Positions 14,742 to 22,408 of a stretch of DNA of 64,000 bases are shown piece by piece. Under the pieces are notes generated by a model. That model made no database searches, was not told the origin of the DNA, and saw nothing but the letters and a program-made list of their open reading frames with translations. Position 1 is the first letter of the stretch. Every line of letters begins with the position of its first letter. This DNA is from an uncultured Bacteroidia bacterium (GTDB taxonomy: Bacteria; Bacteroidota; Bacteroidia; Bacteroidales; F082), in contig CACXXW010000007.1 of NCBI GenBank assembly GCA_902771635.1, positions 1-64,000 of the forward strand. The letters are read 5' to 3'. The position numbers and the translations under genes were made by a program.

Positions 14742-16694
14742 ATGAAACTCTCTGTCGTCATCGTCAACTACAACGTTGAGTATTTCCTCGAGCAGTGCCT
14801 CTACTCGGTGCGCCGCGCCATGCAGGGCATCGAGGGGGAGGTGTTTGTCGTTGATAACAACTCCGTTGACGGCTCGTTGAAGATGCTGGCGAAGAAGTTT
14901 CCCGAGGTGAAGGTCATCGCCAACAAGGACAATGTCGGTTTTGCAAAGGCAAACAACCAGGCGATTAGGATTTCGACAGGCGAGTATGTGCTGCTCCTCA
15001 ATCCCGACACGGTGGTGGAGGATGATACCTTCTCGAAATGTATCGCCTTCATGGACAGCCATCCTGATGCAGGCGGCCTCGGTGTGAAGATGGTGGACGG
15101 TAAGGGGCAGTTCCTGCCAGAATCGAAGCGCGGTTTGCCTACGGCGAAGACGGCGTTCTACAAGATGTTCGGTCTGACCAAACTCTTCCCGCACAGCAAA
15201 CGCTTTGCCCGTTATTACATGGGTCATCTTTCCAACGATGAGACCAACGAGGTCGAGATTTTGGCCGGTGCCTTCATGCTGATGCGAAAGGAAACTTTGG
15301 ACAAGGTGGGGCTTTTGGATGAGACTTTCTTTATGTACGGCGAGGACATCGACCTGTCGTACCGCATCACGCAAGGTGGTTACAAAAATTACTATTTCCC
15401 CGAGACACGTATCATCCATTACAAAGGTGAGAGCACCAAGAAGACCAGCGTTAATTATGTGTTTGTCTTCTACCGTGCCATGGAGATTTTCGCCAAGAAG
15501 CATTTTGGCAACTCCTGGGCCAAGTCGTTCTCTTTCCTTATTAATGTGGCCATCTACATCAAAGCCTTTTTCGCTCTGGTGTCGCAATTTTTCCACAAGG
15601 CGGCCATACCGTTCCTCGATGCGGTGTTGGGTTATGGTGGCTTGGCGGCCATCAGTTATTTCTGGGGTCACGGCACCATTTATGGCGGTGCAGGAACCTA
15701 TCCTACAGTACTGTTTGCGGTCGTTTTGCCCATCTATATCTTGATTTGGCTACTATCCACCTATTTTGCTGGAGGTTACGACAAGCCCTATAACATTGGG
15801 AAGGCCGTTCTAGGCGTGGCCTTCGGTAGTGCGGTCATTTTGGTGCTGTATGCCTTGTTGCCTTTGAGTCTGCGTTTCTCCAGAGCATTGATACTCTTCG
15901 GAATGTTGTGGCTGGCCTTGGAGATGAGCCTCACGCGATTCATAGGCATCTTGTTGGGTAACGAGTACTTCCAGTCGAAGAGGACGGAGAAGAAGCGCTT
16001 CCTTGTCATCGGCAGTCCAGAGGAGACGCAACGTGTCAACTCCATTTTGGAGAGCACATCGATTAAACCGGATTTCATCGGTTTGGTGAGTTCGGAAACA
16101 CAGGGTGAGGCTCCTGAAGGCTTCATCGGCAACCTCTCGCAGGTGCCCGACATCATTGAGATTTACAAGATTACAGAGGTTATCTTCTGTTCGAAGGATG
16201 TGCCGCATCAGGTCATCATCGACAAGATGGTGGACTGGCACGCCACCAATGTGGATTACAAGATTGCCCCTGAAGATAGCCTCTCTATCATTGGCAGTAA
16301 TAGTATCAACACGCGGGGAGACCTTTATACCGTCGACATCAAGGCGATTGATACAGTGGCCAACCGTCGCAACAAACGCCTGTTCGATGTGGTGATGGGT
16401 GTGTTTAGTATGCTTTTCTGGCTTCCTTTGGCTTTGGTCGTCAAAAAGCCCGTGAGGTTCTTGAAGGATGCCATTTTGGTTTTGTTAGGTCGTCGCACTT
16501 GGGTGGGCTATTGTTCGCCTGCCGATGAGACGCAGAAGCTGCCTAAGATTCGAAAGGGCGTCTACAATCCCGCTTCCTATATGGAAAAGGACATCGATAC
16601 TGATGTCCTCAACCAATTGAATCTGCTTTATGCCCGCGACTACACCGTTTGGAAAGATGCTGAAATCTTCTTTAGGTCGGTCACGGTAAAATAA
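14742..16694 (+). CDS. Glycosyltransferase family 2 fused to a membrane sugar-phosphotransferase-like region
   Basis: A 650-residue protein. Residues 1-240 are a GT2 domain like rhamnosyltransferases: VVIVNYNVEYFLEQCL, the DNNSVDGS loop, NVGFAKANN, LLNPDTVV and MYGEDIDLSYRI. Hydrophobic segments follow (near 255-275, 290-310, 325-345 and 355-400). Next comes a Rossmann-like segment starting KKRFLVIGSPEETQR near residue 417, then RNKRLFDVVMGVFSML near 541 and GRRTWVGY. The last parts resemble the CoA_binding_3 and bac_transf regions of undecaprenyl-phosphate sugar phosphotransferases, but the usual catalytic stretch is short or degenerate. It probably acts at the inner membrane in surface polysaccharide or glycolipid synthesis. 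No other polysaccharide genes adjoin it. Confidence 0.8.
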   Translation: MKLSVVIVNYNVEYFLEQCLYSVRRAMQGIEGEVFVVDNNSVDGSLKMLAKKFPEVKVIANKDNVGFAKANNQAIRISTGEYVLLLNPDTVVEDDTFSKCIAFMDSHPDAGGLGVKMVDGKGQFLPESKRGLPTAKTAFYKMFGLTKLFPHSKRFARYYMGHLSNDETNEVEILAGAFMLMRKETLDKVGLLDETFFMYGEDIDLSYRITQGGYKNYYFPETRIIHYKGESTKKTSVNYVFVFYRAMEIFAKKHFGNSWAKSFSFLINVAIYIKAFFALVSQFFHKAAIPFLDAVLGYGGLAAISYFWGHGTIYGGAGTYPTVLFAVVLPIYILIWLLSTYFAGGYDKPYNIGKAVLGVAFGSAVILVLYALLPLSLRFSRALILFGMLWLALEMSLTRFIGILLGNEYFQSKRTEKKRFLVIGSPEETQRVNSILESTSIKPDFIGLVSSETQGEAPEGFIGNLSQVPDIIEIYKITEVIFCSKDVPHQVIIDKMVDWHATNVDYKIAPEDSLSIIGSNSINTRGDLYTVDIKAIDTVANRRNKRLFDVVMGVFSMLFWLPLALVVKKPVRFLKDAILVLLGRRTWVGYCSPADETQKLPKIRKGVYNPASYMEKDIDTDVLNQLNLLYARDYTVWKDAEIFFRSVTVK

Positions 16695-16711
16695 CAGATG
16701 AGTACAGAATA

Positions 16712-16746
16712 AATGTAGGGCTGCCATAATATGACAGCCCTACATT
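16712..16746. terminator. Bidirectional hairpin between convergent genes
   Basis: AATGTAGGGCTG (16712-16723) pairs exactly with CAGCCCTACATT (16735-16746) around an 11-base loop, between the convergent glycosyltransferase and GH109-like genes. There is no long T-run. It also resembles dispersed hairpins common in Bacteroidales. Confidence 0.6.
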
Positions 16747-16766
16747 CGTATAATGATACAATGATT

Positions 16767-18191
16767 TTATTTCGCATGGCGATAGCCTTGGACTTTGTTC
16801 CAGTCACCACGTGTGAAATCAGGCATCTGCACGGGCATTCCACCATTAGCGATGGAGGCTGCGGTCAGTTCGCCGAGGCACGACCATTCGGCGGCGTCGT
16901 ATACGTCTTGATCGAGCGGCAGACCATTATGCAGGCAATAGATGAGACGGTAGTCCATGACGAAGTCCATGCCGCCGTGACCACCCACTTCCTTGGCTTT
17001 TTCCTCGATTTCGACCGCGATGGGGTGGAGGTATTCCTTCATGATTTTGTCACGCACTTCGGCGGGAACAAATGCATGTGGGTTAAGGTGTTGGCCATCG
17101 GCGAGGAAACCTGCGGGCAACTTGTCCTCCAACAGCGTGAAACCTTCAATAGGATATTTGTTGGCGAAACCTTCCGTGCCCGTGAGCTGATACAAACGGT
17201 TGTAAGGACGGTAGGTGTAAACGTCATGCTCAATGAGGAGAGTCTTGCCTTTCTCGGTCTGAATCATGGTGGTGGTCATGTCGCCGTTGGCGAAGTCATC
17301 CACATTCATCATCTCCTTGGCGATTTTCTTGCCGTTGTAGGATGGTGTGCCCATCGAGACCAAGGTTTTCATGCGGTCGCCACGGTGAATGTTAAAAGCT
17401 TGGCAGAGAGGTCCGAGGCCATGGGTGGGATAGACATCGCCTGAGTGGCTTTGGTTAAATTCCAAGCGCCAGTTTTCGTAATACTCGTGCCAGAAAGGCT
17501 CAAGGTTGTGAATGTAGGCACCCTCGCCGTGGATGAGTTCGCCGAACAAGCCTTGTTGAGCCATGTTGAGGGCGGTCAGTTCGAAGAAGTCGTAGCAGCA
17601 GTTTTCGAGCATCATGCAGTGGCATTGGGTTTGCTCGGCAACGTCGACAAGTTGCCAGCATTCTTCGAGTGAGGTGGCGGCAGGCACTTCCACAGCCACA
17701 TGCTTACCCTGTCGCATGGATTCCACGGCCATGGGGACATGGGTCTTCCAGTCGGTGCAGATGTAAACGAGGTCGATGTCATCGCGGGCAACGAGTTCTT
17801 TCCATCCTTCACGACCCGTGTAAGCGGCGGCGCGGGGCAGACCTTTCTTTTCAAGGATGTTGGTTTGCACAGCTTCCACGCGGTCAGGCTCAATGTCGCA
17901 CAAGGCAACGACAGTCACGCCGTCGATGTAAGTCATGCGGTCGACGGCATCTGGACCGCGCATGCCGAGGCCGATGAAGCCGATGCGCACATTCTCGATG
18001 GGGTCGACGGTGAATTGCAGGACACTCTTCTGTCCCTCGATGCGTTGTGGCTCATCGAAAACGATGGTGTTGTCGATGATGCGGTAGTTGCCCTTGCGGA
18101 CTTCAGTTTCGGCGGTTTTCTTTTCGCCACAGGCTGTGACTATGGCCATCAGAATAAAGCCAAGGATGAGGTGTAAAATCTTGTTTTTCAT
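16767..18191 (-). CDS. GH109-like Gfo/Idh/MocA lipoprotein (probable NAD-dependent glycosidase)
   Basis: A 474-residue protein. A lipoprotein signal ends VTAC (Cys21). The Rossmann domain starts VRIGFIGLGMRG, with ALCDIEPDRVEA, VYICTDWKTHVPMA and GKHVAVEVPAA. Features shared with GH109 enzymes (alpha-N-acetylgalactosaminidases using bound NAD+) are MLENCCY, HGEGAYIHNLEP, GDVYPTHGLGPL, INxRGD-like NIHRGD and GHGGMDFVM. GH109 members hydrolyse through an oxidation-elimination mechanism and are often periplasmic or surface-bound. Ordinary Gfo/Idh oxidoreductases are the alternative, but the GDVYPTHGLGP and GHGGMDF segments favour GH109. It is transcribed divergently from a kinase gene that could phosphorylate released GalNAc. 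Confidence 0.82.
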   Translation of the reverse strand: MKNKILHLILGFILMAIVTACGEKKTAETEVRKGNYRIIDNTIVFDEPQRIEGQKSVLQFTVDPIENVRIGFIGLGMRGPDAVDRMTYIDGVTVVALCDIEPDRVEAVQTNILEKKGLPRAAAYTGREGWKELVARDDIDLVYICTDWKTHVPMAVESMRQGKHVAVEVPAATSLEECWQLVDVAEQTQCHCMMLENCCYDFFELTALNMAQQGLFGELIHGEGAYIHNLEPFWHEYYENWRLEFNQSHSGDVYPTHGLGPLCQAFNIHRGDRMKTLVSMGTPSYNGKKIAKEMMNVDDFANGDMTTTMIQTEKGKTLLIEHDVYTYRPYNRLYQLTGTEGFANKYPIEGFTLLEDKLPAGFLADGQHLNPHAFVPAEVRDKIMKEYLHPIAVEIEEKAKEVGGHGGMDFVMDYRLIYCLHNGLPLDQDVYDAAEWSCLGELTAASIANGGMPVQMPDFTRGDWNKVQGYRHAK

Positions 18192-18214
18192 AGAATGAGG
18201 ATTAAATTTGAGGG

Positions 18215-18222
18215 CAAAAATA
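18215..18222 (-). promoter_or_regulatory. -7 box (TATTTTTG) for the GH109-like gene
   Basis: The minus strand reads TATTTTTG, 23 bases before the start at 18191, within a 77-base divergent spacer. Confidence 0.55.
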
Positions 18223-18244
18223 GCAATAATCCATTCAAAAACCC

Positions 18245-18252
18245 TATCTTCG
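18245..18252 (+). promoter_or_regulatory. -7 box (TATCTTCG) for the hexosamine kinase-like gene
   Basis: One mismatch to TAnnTTTG, 16 bases before the start at 18269. It is back to back with the box at 18215-18222. Confidence 0.45.
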
Positions 18253-18268
18253 CAAAAAATTTATCCTT

Positions 18269-19348
18269 ATGAACGAACTCTTCACTATCACGGGCCACTT
18301 TGTTGATCCGAAAACTATCGAAAACATTGAGCCTTTGGGCAATGGACTCATCAATGATACTTATAAGATCATAGTTGCAGGACAGCCGAAATACGTGCTG
18401 CAACGCATCAATAACGCCGTCTTTACCGATGTCGACATGCTGCAAAACAACATTGAGGCCGTGACCAATCATATTCGGAAAAAGTATGAAAGTCAAGGCA
18501 TTGCTGACATCAATCGCAGGGTTTTGCACTTTTTGAAAGCCGATACTGGCAAGACATATATCGTTGAAAATGAGAAATATTGGCGTGTGATGGACTTCAT
18601 TGCTGATAGCTACACCTACGAAGCTGTCACGCCTGAATACGCCTATTATGCAGGCCGCTCCTTTGGTGATTTCGAGTCCTTGCTGACGGATTTGGAGACG
18701 CCGATAGGGGAGATTATCCCTGATTTCCATAACATTGAATTTCGTTTGAAACAATTGGAAGATGCTATCGCTGAGGACCGGGTTTGTCAAATGCGTGAGG
18801 TGGAAGTGCAGAAGTTCGTAGCCAAAATCAGAGAGGCAGCCGATAGGATGTGTTTGGGCGAGCGTCTTTATCGCGAGGGTAAGTTGCCGAAACGTATTTG
18901 CCATTGTGACACAAAGGTGAACAACATGCTTTTTGACAAGGAAGGCAATGTGTTGTGCATCATTGATTTGGATACCATCATGCCGAGTTTTGTCTTCTCC
19001 GACTTTGGCGATTTTTTGCGCTCGGCTGCCAACACGGGTGCTGAGGATGACCCCGATTTAGACAACATCCATTTCAATATGGAGGTTTTCAAGGCTTTTG
19101 CAAAAGGTTATTTGGAAGGCACGAAATCTTTCCTCTTGCCGATCGAAAAGGAGAATCTGCCCTACGCTGCTACATTGTTCCCCTACATGCAGGCCGTACG
19201 TTTCCTGACGGATTACATCAATGGCAATACCTATTATAAGATAAAATATCCTACCCACAATCTGGTGCGTACACGAGCACAATGGAAATTGTTTGAGGAG
19301 GCGGAAGCTGCTTTACCTGAAATGAAATCCTTTGTTGCTGTTAATTGA
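18269..19348 (+). CDS. Aminoglycoside phosphotransferase-fold sugar kinase, N-acetylhexosamine 1-kinase (NahK)-like
   Basis: A 359-residue cytoplasmic kinase. ICHCDTKVNNMLFD near residue 210 carries the HxDxxxxN catalytic loop and CIIDLDT the Mg2+ Asp. The N-lobe reads EPLGNGLINDTYKI with a YVLQRIN lysine-poor phosphate region, and SDFGDFLRSAANTGAEDD follows. This combination, the FPYMQAVRFLTDYINGNTYYK C-terminus and the length match NahK-type kinases, which make GalNAc-1-P or GlcNAc-1-P. Placement divergent from a GH109-like glycosidase fits salvage of GalNAc (inference). Other APH-fold kinases such as homoserine or choline kinases are less likely given the motif set. Confidence 0.75.
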   Translation: MNELFTITGHFVDPKTIENIEPLGNGLINDTYKIIVAGQPKYVLQRINNAVFTDVDMLQNNIEAVTNHIRKKYESQGIADINRRVLHFLKADTGKTYIVENEKYWRVMDFIADSYTYEAVTPEYAYYAGRSFGDFESLLTDLETPIGEIIPDFHNIEFRLKQLEDAIAEDRVCQMREVEVQKFVAKIREAADRMCLGERLYREGKLPKRICHCDTKVNNMLFDKEGNVLCIIDLDTIMPSFVFSDFGDFLRSAANTGAEDDPDLDNIHFNMEVFKAFAKGYLEGTKSFLLPIEKENLPYAATLFPYMQAVRFLTDYINGNTYYKIKYPTHNLVRTRAQWKLFEEAEAALPEMKSFVAVN

Positions 19349-19402
19349 CACGCTTTGCGTCATTGCGAGGCATCATTCCGTGAAGACGGAAGAAGCAATC
19401 CA
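19349..19402. repeat. CGTCATTGCGAGGC...GAAGCAATCCAG-type repeat
   Basis: CGTCATTGCGAGGCATC followed by a small hairpin (TTCCGTGAAGACGGAA) and GAAGCAATCCAG, a pattern seen dispersed in many bacterial genomes. Read on the minus strand it encodes the last residues (ESGLLLPSSRNDASQ) and stop codon of the neighbouring thioredoxin-like protein. Confidence 0.7.
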
Positions 19403-20127
19403 GATTCCAAAACGATAGGTATTTGTTTCGCCCGTATCTTCTTGGCAATGATGCGTTTCTCGTTATCAAGAACGTATATTAGAGGTGTTGTTTCGATGTC
19501 ATAGAGTTCGTACAATGCGTCAACTCTAACATCGTTTGTGTTCATGTCGATGGCCAACACTGTGATTTCAGGATGTACCAAAACAACAGAATCCAGTTCT
19601 TGCTTTTCCTTGTGGCAAACATCGCAGTCATGGTCGTAGAAAAACAACACCGTGTATTCGCTTTCAACGGAATGTAAATCAATGGAATTGCTTATTGCGA
19701 AATCGGGAGCAAGGTTGAATAAGGCCAGTCTTCGAAAAGTCTCAGCTTTGTCGCGAATCAATGCCAAATTAGTTTTGTTTAAGTCCTTGATTTCCAATTG
19801 GGAAAAGTATTGATCATAAAGGTAAACGAATACTTGGTCCTGGCTCATGTACTCGGGGTGACGGTATTTTTCCAAAAGATGCCAAAGGATGAAATCTCGG
19901 AGGTCAGGGTTGAAACTGGTCCTTTCTATCAATCGGTCGATTTCTGGAGTGATGGAATCGGGTAGGGGAGCGACCATCTTGTCGAAATAGAAATCCAACT
20001 GCGCAGCCAAAATGGGGTTTCCGTCCGTAGGCCCGTCAAAGGCTTCGATGCCGTCCCAGAAATGGGGGTTTTGGGCAAAGCCGAGACTAGAGACTAACAA
20101 AAACAGGATGAGCAATTTCGATTTCAT
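19360..20127 (-). CDS. Secreted DUF5106/thioredoxin-like protein
   Basis: A 255-residue protein. The signal peptide is MKSKLLILFLLVSSLGFA. The middle region (HFWDGIEAFDG...LERTSFNPDLRDFILWHLLEK-type helices, shown in parts) matches DUF5106, which typically precedes a thioredoxin fold in Bacteroidota. The thioredoxin part has a redox-like CDVC near residue 170 and the cis-proline segment ETTPLIYVLD near 215. It is likely periplasmic, acting in thiol redox or a TlpA-like role. The C-terminal 14 or so residues come from a dispersed DNA repeat rather than from family sequence. A TATTTTTG box lies only 4 bases before the ATG, so the transcript may be leaderless (inference). Confidence 0.8.
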   Translation of the reverse strand: MKSKLLILFLLVSSLGFAQNPHFWDGIEAFDGPTDGNPILAAQLDFYFDKMVAPLPDSITPEIDRLIERTSFNPDLRDFILWHLLEKYRHPEYMSQDQVFVYLYDQYFSQLEIKDLNKTNLALIRDKAETFRRLALFNLAPDFAISNSIDLHSVESEYTVLFFYDHDCDVCHKEKQELDSVVLVHPEITVLAIDMNTNDVRVDALYELYDIETTPLIYVLDNEKRIIAKKIRAKQIPIVLESGLLLPSSRNDASQ

Positions 20128-20131
20128 GGTG

Positions 20132-20139
20132 CAAAAATA
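20132..20139 (-). promoter_or_regulatory. -7 box (TATTTTTG) 4 bases from the ATG at 20127
   Basis: The minus strand reads TATTTTTGcaccATG. With the usual spacing from the -7 box, the transcription start would fall on or inside the start codon. Confidence 0.5.
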
Positions 20140-20150
20140 AAAACAATTCC

Positions 20151-20158
20151 TAAATTTG
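20151..20158 (+). promoter_or_regulatory. -7 box (TAAATTTG) for the endonuclease/exonuclease/phosphatase gene
   Basis: Fits TAnnTTTG and lies 22 bases before the ATG at 20181. Confidence 0.5.
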
Positions 20159-20180
20159 CAGCGATAATAGAAGAGGAGTT

Positions 20181-21383
20181 ATGGAGATTTATCACAAAAC
20201 CTACAAAACTTGTAAAATTCCTTTGCGGGCAATAGGAGCTACACAACCGTGTTGCCGCAGGAAAGCCGCCGTTCCGAATCAAGTTCGGAATGAGGGGCAG
20301 CTTTCCTATGATGCTATAAAAAAGCTTGTTTTGATTTGTTTTGTGAGTTTTGTGATTACTAATACCGCTTTCGCGCAGAATGAGCTCGTCCGCGTCGCCT
20401 TCTGGAACATGGAGAACTTCTTCGACCCTTTTGTGGACAGCACCAAGACCTACAATGCCTTCACCGAGGACGGCATGCAGCATTGGACCAAAACCCGTTT
20501 CTACCGCAAACGTAACAACATGTACAAGGCTATCCTAGCCATGTCGGAGAACCGCCCCTTGGGCATCTTGGGCATGTGCGAGGTGGAGAACGAGTATGTG
20601 CTGAGCGCCCTTTTTGAGCAGACCCCGCTGAAAAAACACAACTACCGTTGGGTGCTATACGAAGGCCCCGACAAGCGCGGCATTGATCCGGCCATTGTGT
20701 ATTCACTTGACCATTTCCAACTGGTGGAGAGCGCCGTGTTTCCGTATTACAACCCTGAGGATACGGCTTATCATTCGAGGGATATTTTGTATGCTAAATT
20801 TGTGGCTGTAGAAAGCAAGGCCCCTGAGCCCGTCGAAGGGCCGATTCAAACAATTGACACTATCCATGTCTTTGTCAACCACTGGCCTTCCCGCTACAGC
20901 GGCGAGTTGGAAACGGTAGGTTCACGATCATGTTCGGCTGCGATTCTGCGGGCAAAAGTCGACTCCATCATGGCGGCAGCACCAGAAGGTTATCAGCCGA
21001 AAGTCATCATGATGGGCGACTTGAACGACTGTCCCACCGACCCGAGTGTCTACGATGTGCTGCGGGCACGGCATCCCAGTGAGTTGGAAGAAGGCTGTCT
21101 CATTAACTTGTTCGGGAAGAACGATGGTTTAGGCTTTGAAGGCACCCTAAAACATCAGACCGATTGGCAGATTTTTGACCAAATCATTATCACGCCTGCA
21201 TTGATGGAGAATGGTAGAGGGCTTCATTACCAAGAGGGTAGCGCCCGCATCTTCCATGCTGACTTCATGCTGGAGGAAGATGAAACCTATCACGGCAAGA
21301 AGCTCTTCCGCACATACATCGGACCGCGTTATTTTGGCGGATTTAGTGACCACTTGCCGGTGTATATTGATTTGGCTCGTTAG
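20181..21383 (+). CDS. Secreted endonuclease/exonuclease/phosphatase family protein with a repeat-derived N-terminal extension
   Basis: A 400-residue frame. The catalytic fold begins VRVAFWNMENFFD and continues GMCEVENEYV, VNHWPSRYSG, IMMGDLNDCPTD and a final FSDHLPVYID, the EEP superfamily metal and catalytic motifs (N, E, D-x-N, SDH). A signal peptide (IKKLVLICFVSFVITNTAFA) starts only at about residue 47. The preceding 46 residues are encoded largely by a palindromic repeat (20221-20313), and no closer ATG is in frame. The natural start may have been lost, or a non-ATG codon is used. A second repeat adds KAPEPVEGPIQT near residue 217. Role: nuclease or phosphodiesterase outside the cytoplasm, substrate unknown. 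Confidence 0.85.
   Translation: MEIYHKTYKTCKIPLRAIGATQPCCRRKAAVPNQVRNEGQLSYDAIKKLVLICFVSFVITNTAFAQNELVRVAFWNMENFFDPFVDSTKTYNAFTEDGMQHWTKTRFYRKRNNMYKAILAMSENRPLGILGMCEVENEYVLSALFEQTPLKKHNYRWVLYEGPDKRGIDPAIVYSLDHFQLVESAVFPYYNPEDTAYHSRDILYAKFVAVESKAPEPVEGPIQTIDTIHVFVNHWPSRYSGELETVGSRSCSAAILRAKVDSIMAAAPEGYQPKVIMMGDLNDCPTDPSVYDVLRARHPSELEEGCLINLFGKNDGLGFEGTLKHQTDWQIFDQIIITPALMENGRGLHYQEGSARIFHADFMLEEDETYHGKKLFRTYIGPRYFGGFSDHLPVYIDLAR
20221..20313. repeat. Palindromic repeat inside the N-terminal coding region
   Basis: AGGAAAGC...GCTTTCCT arms enclose CCGTTCCGAATCAAGTTCGG. In frame it encodes residues such as RRKAAVPNQVRNEGQLS upstream of the signal peptide. Confidence 0.6.
20817..20845. repeat. 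PEPVEGP-type repeat half inside the EEP gene
   Basis: GCCCCTGAGCCCGTCGAAGG, followed by GCC, encodes APEPVEGP. The same DNA word recurs at 52698, 57601 and 59033. Confidence 0.75.
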
Positions 21384-22381
21384 TCTTTCAAACTCTGCCG
21401 CGCATAAGGCACCAAATCCTGGCTTGCAAACTCCCCTTTCAAGAACTTGAAATACCCTGCCACAGCCACCATGGCGGCGTTGTCGGTGGAATAGCTGAGG
21501 CGAGGGATAAAGACTTTCCAATGGTATTTTTCGCCCAGGGCGAGCATGGCATCGTGCAAGCCGCTGTTGGCACTCACGCCGCCGGCGATGGCCACGGTCT
21601 TGATGCCCGTCTGCTTGCTGGCTTTCACCAACTTGTTCATCAGGATATCGATGATGGTCTTCTGCACCGAGGCGCAGAGGTCGGCCTTGTTTTCCTCGAT
21701 GAAATTTGGGTTGAGCTTCAAATTGTCGCGAACGGTGTATAAGATGCTGGTCTTCAGTCCGCTGAAGCTGTAGTCCAAGTCGGGGATTTGGGGCTTGGAG
21801 AAGGTGAACGCATTGGGGTTGCCGATTTTGGCCAGCTTGTCGATGACGGGGCCGCCAGGGTAGGGCAGGCCGAGTATTTTGGCGGTCTTGTCGAAGGCTT
21901 CGCCCGCCGCGTCGTCGATGGTCTTGCCGATGACTTCCATGTCGAAATAGTCCTTCACCACCACGATTTGGGTGTGGAGGAACGGGAAGTCGGGCACCTC
22001 GGTGTGCGTTTCATCGGTGGCGAAATGCACCAAAATGTGCGCGTTCATGTGGTCAATCTCCACCATCGGGATGTTTAAGGTCTGTGCGAAAGCCTTGGCA
22101 AACGAGGTTCCTACAAGCAATGAGCCTAATAGACCAGGGCCACGCGTAAAAGCGATGGCAGATAATTGATTTTTTTCTATTTTTGCAGTCTTCAAGGCTG
22201 TGTCGATGACGGGGATGATATTCTGTTGGTGGGCACGCGAAGCGAGTTCGGGAACCACACCGCCGTATTGCTCGTGAACCTTCTGACTGGCAATGACATT
22301 GGAGAGCACACGTGTGCCTTGAAGCACTGCGGCTGAGGTGTCGTCGCACGAAGATTCGATGCCTAAAATGTATTCGTTCAT
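21380..22381 (-). CDS. tsaD: tRNA N6-adenosine threonylcarbamoyltransferase
   Basis: A 333-residue protein beginning MNEYILGIESSCDDTSAAVL, the hallmark of TsaD/Kae1. The metal-binding histidines are in DHMNAHILVH. GPGLLGSLLVGTSFAK, GEAFDKTAKILGLPYPGGP and VAIAGGVSANSGL follow. With TsaB and TsaE it completes t6A37 of ANN-decoding tRNAs. ATG 22381 is chosen; the frame extends to a TTG at 22390 but the ATG gives the family N-terminus. Its 3' end overlaps the convergent EEP gene by 4 bases. A TACTTTTG box on the minus strand is 20 bases upstream. Confidence 0.97.
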   Translation of the reverse strand: MNEYILGIESSCDDTSAAVLQGTRVLSNVIASQKVHEQYGGVVPELASRAHQQNIIPVIDTALKTAKIEKNQLSAIAFTRGPGLLGSLLVGTSFAKAFAQTLNIPMVEIDHMNAHILVHFATDETHTEVPDFPFLHTQIVVVKDYFDMEVIGKTIDDAAGEAFDKTAKILGLPYPGGPVIDKLAKIGNPNAFTFSKPQIPDLDYSFSGLKTSILYTVRDNLKLNPNFIEENKADLCASVQKTIIDILMNKLVKASKQTGIKTVAIAGGVSANSGLHDAMLALGEKYHWKVFIPRLSYSTDNAAMVAVAGYFKFLKGEFASQDLVPYARQSLKD

Positions 22382-22400
22382 GGGTCTCAATTTGGAGGGT

Positions 22401-22408
22401 CAAAAGTA
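22401..22408 (-). promoter_or_regulatory. -7 box (TACTTTTG) for tsaD
   Basis: The minus strand matches TAnnTTTG, 20 bases before the tsaD ATG. It overlaps the apparent start region of the divergent tamB-like gene. Confidence 0.5.
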
